In this document: piece after piece, positions 55,030 through 64,000 of the stretch | How positions within the stretch are numbered: the first letter of the stretch is position 1 | Layout of the letters: each line of letters begins with the position of its first letter | Assembly: GCA_949752735.1 (NCBI GenBank) | Contig: OX457037.1 | Location: forward strand, 35,587,871-35,651,870 | DNA: 64,000 bases | Direction: 5' to 3' | DNA from: Lumbricus terrestris | Taxonomy: Eukaryota; Annelida; Clitellata; Crassiclitellata; Lumbricidae | Program-made: the position numbers and the translations under genes | Notes under the pieces: generated by a model | What the model was told of the DNA's origin: nothing | Database searches by the model: none | Seen by the model: the letters and a program-made list of their open reading frames with translations, nothing else

Positions 55030-56253
55030 GCCTACTCCGAGACATGACCGAACTTAGGGATGTGGCCATCGAGCGCGGAACACAATCCATGCAGGCAACC
55101 AATTACACACGAATGCAGGCTATGCTGCATGTACTGCTATTTACATAGAGCTTTAACAAACATCTCTATTATGTAACCGATTAACATTTGGCTATTTCAC
55201 GCATCTCTGCGCGGTCTCGATCGAACAGCACCGCAACTTAATCGTTGCGCTTCAACATCACACGAGATCTGAACATTAATAGCTGCAGCGTTTTAGCGCA
55301 TGCATTGAATTCCTTCGCGACCACATCATACATGTACAGTTGTACACATACATGTCGTCCATTCAAACGTCTGATGCAGAAATCGCTTCAGTCCAGTCAC
55401 GTTGACGTCGAGAAGAAAAGCCACGACTATACACAGCAGTGACCATTATTTATGTAGCGCCTCGACTAGTAAGCGATCCTCGAGGAGTCTGCATGTGTGA
55501 AGGCATGCGCTTATATTATTATGTGAAGCGGTGGATGCGGTCGATCAAGTCCACAGACGACGCCATGAAATATTAACAAGCACGGAGAGAAGGCATTCGA
55601 GTGTCAGACGTGGACGTGGTGTTGTGCAGTGTATATATATATAAATATGTATATATATGTATATATAATTATGTGTATATATATTATATATATAATATAT
55701 ATATAGGGAGACGCGTGTTCTGTTCTCCACTGTTATACCGACGTCTATGTATACTTTTATATACGGGATGGTTGGCCGCGTCGTCCGTGCATGTAGGACT
55801 ATGTATAAAGCGGTCGTAAACGACGGGAATGTTCGTCCATCCCTGAGGAAATTCCTTTGCGGTCGTCGAAGGAATGGGTCTTTGATAAGACCGATTGATT
55901 GACGCCTACATAATGCTGGTGCTGTGGTGGTGGTGGTGGTGTGCACTGTCTTAAACAGACGACGATGTCAGCGTCCATTCAATTTCAGATTCATTTCCTA
56001 CTAAGATGCTACGCTAAGCAGGACTCTAATAGGAATTCGCCTCCGCCTCCTCCTCCGTCACCACTGCAGCAACCGTCACCGACTAAATCGGGTCCAGCTC
56101 TCGACAGCGTATGCGACGCATACCAAGGACTGAAAGTGAATATATGTATACCGCATATAAAATATGTATGTGTGTGTGTGTGTGTGAATGTACGTGTGAA
56201 TGTACGTGTGTGTTTCTACTTTCTATAGACATTCGAGTTTTATACTTATACAA

Positions 56254-56294
<41 letters not shown>

Positions 56295-56493
56295 TATGTG
56301 CAACATGATTATGTATTAGGTGCATACATGTATTGTATGTAAATGTGTGTATGTACTGTGCGCATGTATGTATATGTGTGTGTATGTATGTATGTATGCA
56401 TGTATGTATGTATGTATGTATGTATGTATGTATGCATGCATGTATGTATGTGTGTATTGTATGTGTATGTATGTATGTATGTATGTATGTATG

Positions 56494-56527
<34 letters not shown>

Positions 56528-58430
56528 TGTATGTATGTATGTATGTATGTATGTATGTATGTATATGTATGTATGTATGTAATACGTATACGCATGGACT
56601 AATGTAAATAATTTGCCATTCTAATTTCAATTCACGATACATATGTAACCTATAGCCCTAATAAGTGGGACGCTCTGAGGCTCTGACCCTTCTTGGTCTT
56701 CCTAATGTATCCGTATACGTTGCTGATCACTATGTAATTGCTATCTGCCGATTGTTTGAACTGGGAACAGTAAACGAATTGAATTGTATCAATACACTGA
56801 ATACAGGACCTTATATAGTCTAAGTATCTCTCAAAGTGCTGCACGTATTGATGTCTGGTTGATCTGGACACGTTCGTTCAATGACAATTCAATTGAAACC
56901 GTTATCTGCTCAGAGCCGAATGCATCAACGAAATGCATCTTTGTTCTGATTAGGATCTGAAATTTATAGCATATCTATTTTTATTATAGCTGGAACCCAA
57001 GAGATTAAAAACTCTTCTCAGCGCACCAAAGAACGACGAGTGTACAGGACTCATCTTTCTATATGGTTGCAGCTTCTCCACCCATCTTATGTGACGCAGC
57101 GCTTGTGAAATAGGCCCTAGCTGCAATGCCATTCGGTCGTAAAAAACAAAAATTTAATTTTCATTTAGAAATTATTTCCGAGTATACGATTGTAATCTAC
57201 GATGCCTTTGCACTTAGGAAAGTAGACTATTCATAACACTATGGCAATTAAGTTATAACAACAACAACAACTAATACAACGACAACAACAACGACGACAA
57301 CAATACGAACAACACCGGTCGTTGTTGTGCCCGGCAAACATGTGCCCAGCGTGGAAATGCTCCAAAACCCTGGACGTACGTGTAGACAGCATGTATGTTT
57401 CTAAGCAAGTGCTGCGTATTAAACACTGTGAGCACAGTGCACTCTGCATTGTTTGGTCACTGCTATAGCTCCTCTCGATCTCTAATGACATCTAACACCG
57501 TTTATTTTTGGCGCAATAGCGACTCTGCAGTCTGCAGTGTGAATTTTCAACTGCGGCAATAGTAGGTCGATTTACTGCGACGCCAAAACCGCAGCACATT
57601 ATTATACGCCAGCACATATTTATCAAAATAATAATGTGCTCTGCAGCCTGCATTCACTGTGGACCATATATCGTCTGCCAATAGGTCTCTCCATATATAA
57701 AATGAGATCGTGCACCGGCTCTCGGTGATTGCAGGTCGTAATTTTCGATGTGGTGTTATTGTGGGTCATAACTTTCGATGTGGTGTTATTCATCCAGTCG
57801 ACTACGTTCATGGAAATATCAATCCACAGCTGATTGCAACTCTTTAGAGGAGGCGAGCACCAGCTCTTTGCGTTGCGTGGACTATTGCAGCAGCAATATT
57901 TCAGAATCCATAATATTTACACAGATAGCGTTTTTGGCAGGCGCATACTAGAATGTAAATTATACCCGCTTGCTGAACCTGGGTCACAGATCGCATTCGC
58001 CGCATGTCGAATCGAGACTGCAGCTGAAAGTGAATATTTATATAGCGCCTCTTCGGGAAAACTCATAAGAGGAGATATACCGACCTGATAAAGCAAGACG
58101 CCGTATATATATGTATATATATATATAATATATGTATTTATATAGGGCTATAGGCATTGGGAATAAACGAATTTAGGCTTATATAGATCTATATGAAGTG
58201 AAACTAAAGACCAGAGTTTTCAATTAGCCTATCTGTATACGCTTACATATGAAATTACATTGAATTGAACATTGAACACTAACCATTTTTCAGCTATGGT
58301 CCTTCAATATGGGAGTCGCTCCAGTACTCGGTCGCGGCTCCGCTAAATTAAGTGCTTTACAAACAAACGGACAGTGTTTGACCTCGATGCGGAATGGAAC
58401 AGGCAGCCAGTGGAGGATATACCATGGAGT
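55030..58430. other. Gene-free stretch with microsatellites
   Basis: TA tract at 55628-55705, TG tracts at 56165-56185 and 56258-56295, (GTAT) array at 56365-56590, short SINE-tail words (tttatgtagcgcctcgacta at 55450, ttatatagcgcctcttcggg at 58037). A possible but unproven LINE C-terminal remnant occurs on the minus strand at 56950-57132. I support no gene. Confidence 0.55.
56365..56590. repeat. (GTAT)n microsatellite
   Basis: Imperfect GTAT array. Preceded by (TG)n at 56258-56295. Confidence 0.95.
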
Positions 58431-58438
58431 TACAGGCG

Positions 58439-58685
58439 CAATGGCGTAGATAAGGAGGGGTTTCGGGGGTTAAAACCCCCATTGGCCTAGGACAATTTAA
58501 AAAAAGATTATTTATCCACTTAACTAAGAAAAAACAAAACAATTGCTTGCAGTAACAATTGTTTTTCTTACTTTATTCCCTTTTTATTTACTGCAGCCTA
58601 ATACTGTTGGGTTGGTATCAGAAAGGGCATCCGGCCAGGCCATAAAACCCCAAACTCCCATCATAAATTTCTGACTACGCCACTG
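58439..58685. mobile_element. hAT-like MITE with 7/8 target duplication
   Basis: Termini CAATGGCGTAGATAAGG and CTGACTACGCCACTG, duplications tacaggcg and tataggcg. Confidence 0.85.
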
Positions 58686-58933
58686 TATAGGCGTATGCAA
58701 TGGTTTACTCCATGCTTACATTGACCAAATAAATAATTTTCAAACATTTTCCTGTATGATTGTGCCTCTGGTTTTAGGGCGTGTTATAGTCAGTTGGAAT
58801 CGCCAACGAGAACTTTGTCCTTCGCAAAGAAAAATCATTGTTTTGCTTCAAGTGACGTTGGTCAGGTTTTTCATCACTGACTCGTCTGAAGTAATATTTA
58901 TATATTAATTGTATTATATGTAATACATTTGTG

Positions 58934-59231
58934 CATAGGCGTACGAGGCGGGGGTCCAGGGGGGCAAATACCCCCCCCCCAATTTCGGGCAAATGTGTTT
59001 TTCGGGCAAAAGAGGCATGGTCGGGCCAAAAAAGTTCGGAAATTTTTTCGGGCAAAAGAGGTACGGAAGGAATTTTTCGGGCACGCAGGGGAAAAATGGT
59101 CGTCAGATTTTTCGGACGGGAAAATCCTAAGAAAATTTTGGGCGGATGACTAAAAAAAAAAAGGTCGTCAGATTTTTCGGGCAACAAATTTTTTTTGCCC
59201 CCCCGCTGCCGAAATGTCCCGTACGCCTATG
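58934..59231. mobile_element. hAT-like MITE with perfect 8-bp target duplication
   Basis: Termini CATAGGCGTACGAGG and GTACGCCTATG, duplication catttgtg (58926-58933 and 59232-59239). Internal ttttttcgggcaaaagaggt-type blocks are repeated. It abuts a SINE. Confidence 0.92.
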
Positions 59232-59237
59232 CATTTG

Positions 59238-59720
59238 TGGTTCGCGGTGATGTAGTTAGTATGTTCGCTGCCTTGCAGGTTGCAGTTGGAGGGCTGTAGG
59301 TTCGAACCCACCTCAAGCACCGCGTATAGGTACCTTGCAGTGGGCAAGTCCTTCACTCGCTTGCAATTGCTCAGCTAGCGCTTTGGCGTGAAATTCCGAT
59401 TCAGTGTCCGCGTTGTGGCCGGGAGCGCTTCTGACTAGTAATCTTGAAGGGCGCTATAACAAGTAATAAATAATAATAATAATCTTTTCGTTAATTGAGC
59501 GCCTGCAAACGCACTGCGCTTTACATTTACAAGTTATGCAGTAATCTTAATTAAACTTAACTACTAACTGAACAGACAGCTTGTAATGACACGGCGCTAA
59601 TAGCAGCCTACAAAGCAAATCCGCCCAACGGGGGCTCGAACTCACTACCTCTCGCACTCTTGGCCAGCGTGTTAACCATTACTCTACCGGGCTCCCCCAA
59701 AGTGCACATAAACACATTAG
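59238..59720 (+). mobile_element. SINE family 1 copy interrupted by SINE family 2
   Basis: The head gtggttcgcggtgatgtag and B box gtaggttcgaaccc are on the plus strand. The tail reaches gcgctataacaagt at about 59464 and resumes agtgcacataaacac at about 59700, after the inserted second SINE. Near-complete family 1 copy. Confidence 0.82.
59466..59698 (-). mobile_element. tRNA-derived SINE (family 2) nested in family 1
   Basis: The minus strand starts gggggagcccggtagagtaa and has B box gtgagttcgagcc, then a body ending in a (TTA)n tail at 59466-59480. It inserted into the family 1 tail, possibly with an aagt duplication. Confidence 0.8.
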
Positions 59721-59825
59721 CATAGGCCAATAGATACAATTATGTAGGCACATATTTAGTCAGAGTCGACCACTCACGACTTCTTTAAACGTAGGCCCTA
59801 TATGTAATACCTGAAATTTATGGTT

Positions 59826-60290
59826 TGGATCCACTATTCCGAGGGTCCACTATTCCGAAGGTCCACTATTCCGAACCCTAAACCTAACCCTAAACCTAAC
59901 TATAGCCCTAACTCACCCCAACCCTAACCATGGATGACCCTAAACCTAACCCTAACCCACCCCAACCCTAACCCTAACCCTAACCCAACCCTAACCCACT
60001 GTAACCCTAACCACCAAGGATAACGAACAAAATATAGCGGATATTCGGAATAATCGTAATCGTAATCGTAATCTCGAAACTTCTACAGCGCCCACAAAAG
60101 CCAGGTCGCGGGAACCAGCTTATTCACAGGCGCTCAATCAAAACAAAATCGATAGGCAGCGGGTCAAGTCCGGAGAGTCAGGCAGGCAGATAGATGGACG
60201 GCTAAGGTGGGTGATGTTTAGAATTGAAATTGGAATAGTGGACCTTCGGAATAGTGGACCCTCGGAATAGCGGGCCGTTACCGAAATTTA
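59826..60290. repeat. Inverted tccactattccga repeats around a telomere-like array
   Basis: ggtccactattccga occurs three times at 59832-59876 and its complement tcggaatagtggacc three times at 60229-60275. Between them lie the CCCTAA array and a SINE-like patch (acagcgcccacaaaagccag at about 60087). Confidence 0.85.
59868..60015. repeat. Interstitial telomere-like (CCCTAA)n array, degenerate
   Basis: About 20 CCCTAA, CCTAAA and CCCCAA hexamer-like units. CCCTAA is the complement of the animal telomere repeat TTAGGG. Degeneracy and internal position exclude a functional telomere. Confidence 0.9.
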
Positions 60291-60725
60291 TTTACCATTA
60301 CAATTTGACAGTAATTCGAGGAGTGTCCAATTAATATTTCTGAGTATATGGGCCTTAGGCACTGCACAGGGCCTATACACTTAAGTCTATATTGGCCTAT
60401 AAATATTGCCCGATGTGTACACGCATTGTAATAAGTCGATATAAAAGTCCTCATGCATATTATAGGCCCTATACTGCACGGTATACTACCGTACTGCAAT
60501 ATAAACCTTATAATATAACTTCGAGGGCGAGTGCGGCTACATGCATATAAACTGGTTCGTCCTGCAGCTTAAGGCGAATCTGCTTTATACTGCCACTGTT
60601 ATCCATCCTTCTAATATAACTTGATCCATGCATTATCCAAATATACGACCCGTTTTATAGTTATTGGTCCACAAAGCGGAAGCCATCGGCAACACTAAAA
60701 TCTGGCACAACAAATCGACTACTTT

Positions 60726-60727
<2 letters not shown>

Positions 60728-60793
<66 letters not shown>
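60728..60793. repeat. (TA)n microsatellite
   Basis: Pure TA run bordering the left end of the 60794 element. A second run at 63089-63150 borders its right end. Confidence 0.96.
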
Positions 60794-60796
<3 letters not shown>

Positions 60797-63088
60797 GGTG
60801 TCCCAACAAATATTTTTCTAGAAACTTGAAATGCAGTCCCCCTAAAAAGTTTCCATATGGTCCCATAATAACACCTGTAAAGTTTTATGACACTAAAAAA
60901 ATATTTAGGGGTGGCTCAAGCCGCCCAAATTTAACCCATATTGGCATAATTTGCGCCTGATGTGTCCAACTTCTAAATGCCTTTATATCCCAATCGTTGA
61001 TCCTATTATAACAAATTTACTACCCTTGGAAAGCTCGTGAATGGTAGAATTAACAGGTATTTAACTTTATTGGATACAATGGATATTTTGGGCATAGTCT
61101 TATGCTCAAAAAATGCAAAATCGAGAAAAATTTGAGATTTTTGAACTTTGGACACAATATCAGTGCACACACAACTAATCATTGGGAGTAGTCATTACAA
61201 ACTCTTGATAATGTAACAAGTCGTGGTTTTAGCTCCTCCATACCTTCATCTGCTTCATAGTAAGAAATTCTGAGGGGGCTGTGAGGTTCAACCCCTATTT
61301 GTCCTAGGACCACACAGTAAAGTTTTAATTGCACACCCCATGCAGCTACACAACAAATCAACGTCTGGACCGTTATTTTTTTACTATTCTCATACTGATC
61401 TGCTGATTCTACATCACTGCACTCAAATTGTTCTTCAGTTCTACGTTCTACATTTACACATGTCAACAAGATTGTCACAATTGTGGTTAGAAAACATGTG
61501 CCTGTGTTTTTCGACAACCTGTACGAGAAATTGTCTCCGATCTACGTTCTTCGTTATCGTTGAGCTGAAATTCTGTATCAAAGCTGCGTCATGTTTGTTC
61601 AGCACAGTCATTTACACAGACCAACGTTATGAAAAATCACACGTGGTCTTATACGATTGGCTATCTCGCCACTCTTTCACCGAAAGATCGAGAAAACTAT
61701 ATTTGAACGCAGCATGGTTTGGGAAAAACTTTTAGGAAGAGATAACCCCGTTATTCCACATTAATGAGAACTCACTGAAAGAACAGAGAGAATTGCTATC
61801 TCTTATATCTTAGGTGCTGGTATACCAAGAATGATGTTGCATCATTTTCAGACTTGTCATCTAGAGCAGCATTGCCAGAATTATAAAGCTATGGATTAAT
61901 TCAAAGAGAGCAGTGACTCTACATGAGAACACCGCCTGACTGTAGATGTCAATCACAAATCTGAGACTTGTTTGGGTTGGATGCCCTGTAATTCACGGTC
62001 GTCAACTGTATATGTGATTCGTTTCCATCATAAAGCAATTAGATCTATATTGCCTTACCCATCCAACTTGCTCTGTGATGGCAACAGGCTTGCGAAATGC
62101 TACCGAATTGTTCAATCCAACCATGAATACCAAGAGTTTTGAAAATTCTTGATAGTCATATTTCGAGTATGGCCACGCTAAAGCTGTTCAGTAATGAATT
62201 CTTATGATTTGTTAGATGCAGACTGCAGTAGCATTGGTCGAGGGTTTGGTTGATGGTGAACCAGATTGGAGCATTCATCTTTAAATGGCTTGCAGAGCTT
62301 AATTACAGACCATTGATGGACAAATTTTTACCAAGGACACAAAGAATGCACCAGGCAACTGGACTTAAAAGATTTCTGTGATGTTAACAAGATGTTACGA
62401 CTGATGGCTGATGTAGAAGGGTGCAAGGCATTGCAAACTCTATTTAATATGCAGTTATTGAAAGCCGTTGTCTCAAAGCATTTGCCAATAATTAGGCCTA
62501 ATGCATCACACTTTCACGACTTCAAAAGGTTCAAACTGCAACCGTTGATTCCTGTCCTGGTCCAGAGGTCAACTTTAGCACACCAACATGTTTGTAGGCT
62601 ACTTCCACCAACTAGAGAAAAATCAGACTGACAATCTGTTAACCTTATTCATTTCTACTCCACTGATGATTGCCATGTGGAGGTAGCGACCTGCAATCCT
62701 AGTGCACGACATTTACATCATTCGTTTGCTCGAGAGCTTAACTGTCGTCCTTATGCTTGAAAAACCTCATTCGCAAATACAATAAGGTTGCATATTTGTA
62801 GATTTTAGTATTTCAGAGCAATATAAGGTTATTAAGCAATACATAAGCACGCTAGTGGGATCAAAGTGTGGACCTCCGAAAATTTCAAACTCATAGGCCT
62901 ATATGTCGCACGTATAATTTGTGACAACTTACACATATTATATGTGAGCTTTGAGCGGCCTCTAAATATTTTCAAAATGTCCAGAAATTTGGCAGGTACT
63001 ATCATAGGACCATAAGGAAACTTTTTGGAGGGACTGCATTTCAAGTTTCAAGAAAAATATTTTTCCTGTGCAATCGTGGGACACCCTA
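60794..63088. mobile_element. 2.3-kb TIR element, likely relative of 50640-52821
   Basis: TAGGGTGTCCCAACAAATAT at the left and its counterpart cgtgggacaccctaat at the right. The subterminal regions (ccctaaaaagtttccatatg, ttttaggggtggctcaagc) pair imperfectly over about 200 bp. The interior shows short plus-strand ORFs (61340-61735, 62392-62631) that may be transposase remnants, with no motif I can name. Flanking TA repeats hide any target duplication. Confidence 0.72.
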
Positions 63089-63091
63089 ATA

Positions 63092-63956
63092 TATATATAT
63101 ATATGATTGCTATATATATACATATATATGATTGATATATATATATATAAATATATGATTGTAACCACATTGGCGTGCTATTACATAAATTAATATATGC
63201 AACTCTCCTCAGTAACGGAAGCGTGCCGAGTTCAATTAACAAGCAGTGGTCACAGTATTAATATATATAAAATATATATTTATGTGAATATATATAATGT
63301 TGTTGTTATTATTAGCAATAAATGTCGTTGTCGATGCATAATAAAGATGCTGCTAGATAAACCCGTTCTCACGGCCTATGAAAATGAACCACACGATTAT
63401 AGCATGGGACGATTTGATATTGCATCGAATTCTCATGCTGCAGTAGGCCTATAGGTCCATATAGGCCTAATACTGCAAAACTGATCATTTTGTTGTGTAT
63501 GCGCAGAGACTGAGAAAGAAAAGTCGTAATAACCCACAACTGAATGGCTGTCCTTTGCCTGGACTGTATGCGCAGCTAGGCCTATATCATAATTTAGCTG
63601 CCTCATCCTCTTCTTTGTTCCCATCGTTTTCTACCTTCCCTCCCATTATTGTATATATCGGCCTACCTTACGTTACACATGTTGCCATAGTCAAGTCCAG
63701 GCAATCGAAATGTTCTTTCGAGATCACGAAACGCTATATGCATTACTAGAACACATTCATCCGCTAGCAGGTACGGATGTTGATAGTTAGGTTGTTCCAT
63801 AGCAATGATGGGCCCTGAAACTTAATAGATAGGTTACGGCTATTAGTTCTTGTGAAGCTGGCACAAGACCTGACTATAAATTATTTATAGTCAGGTCTTG
63901 TGCCAGCGTTGAGTTTGGTAGGGGGAAAATAGGATAGGAAAGCAGATGGTAGGAGT
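63092..63956. other. No gene supported; TA tracts and a hairpin
   Basis: TA tracts at 63092-63150 and 63260-63300, a perfect hairpin at 63857-63907, otherwise unremarkable. Confidence 0.5.
63857..63907. repeat. Perfect 24-bp hairpin with 3-nt loop
   Basis: gctggcacaagacctgacta and taaa, loop tta, then the exact reverse complement. Confidence 0.95.
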
Positions 63957-64000
63957 CAGGGGCGGATCCAGGGGGCCAATCCGGCCATGGCCCCCCCATT
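63957..64000. mobile_element. Left end of a hAT-like element, cut by the window
   Basis: CAGGGGCGGATCCAGGGGG and ggcccccccatt are the typical terminus and C-run of the hAT copies seen in this window. Confidence 0.65.

Noticed and set aside
56950..57132. A possible LINE C-terminal ORF on the minus strand (60 codons).
   Set aside because: Only loose similarity in hydrophobic pattern, with no RT motif. Left unassigned.
59868..60015. A chromosome end.
   Set aside because: CCCTAA units are degenerate, short and followed by ordinary sequence on both sides.

Overview
The window is eukaryotic, repeat-dense genomic DNA, most likely from a marine invertebrate deuterostome, with an echinoderm as my best guess. 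That guess is inference. It rests on intron-containing genes, a CUB/LDLa receptor and an LRR receptor, tRNA-derived SINEs, many hAT and Tc1/mariner-like fragments, and very frequent AGGCCT-containing words (taggcctac type). No marker gene fixes the species.

Real protein-coding genes are few and split by introns. (1) Two tandem paralogues lie on the minus strand. Gene A has exons at 2792-2912, 696-926 and 1-50 and runs off the left edge. Gene B (20190-27937) is complete in six exons whose phases agree (891 nt, 296 aa). Gene B encodes a signal peptide, one CUB domain split over two exons, one LDL-receptor class A module, one transmembrane helix and a cytoplasmic tail with three PPxY motifs. (2) A two-exon plus-strand LRR receptor (45028-46719 joined to 49722-50204, 724 aa) has a signal peptide, LRRNT, about 20 LRRs, LRRCT, a TM helix and a short tail.

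Between gene A and gene B sits a young, complete-looking LTR retrotransposon (3208-13228, minus orientation). It has two 2420-bp LTRs that look identical, a 4-bp target duplication, a primer-binding site and a Ty3/Gypsy-type Gag with three zinc knuckles, but no pol. Its LTR also encodes a coiled-coil ORF that reads through the LTR end and the primer-binding site. It lies about 295 bp upstream of the gene A start codon, in the same orientation.

The rest is mobile and repetitive DNA: a swarm of short hAT elements with visible 8-bp target duplications (14189, 19160, 20767, 22169, 23452, 28842, 34572, 46828, 49440, 53087, 58439, 58934), Tc1/mariner-type foldbacks (38855, 42935, 54816), two long inverted-repeat elements sharing the terminus TAGGGT-GTCC (50640-52821 and 60794-63088), tRNA-derived SINEs, two LINE reverse-transcriptase fragments, a roughly 203-bp satellite with an 815-bp higher-order repeat (31837-34030) and older relatives at 13440-15045, an interstitial telomere-like array (59868-60015), several near-perfect hairpins, and long microsatellites and minisatellites.

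I saw no rRNA or true tRNA gene, no CRISPR array and no prokaryotic feature. Long stretches at 16740-18390, 30070-31330, 43880-45027 and 55030-58430 show no gene I can support.
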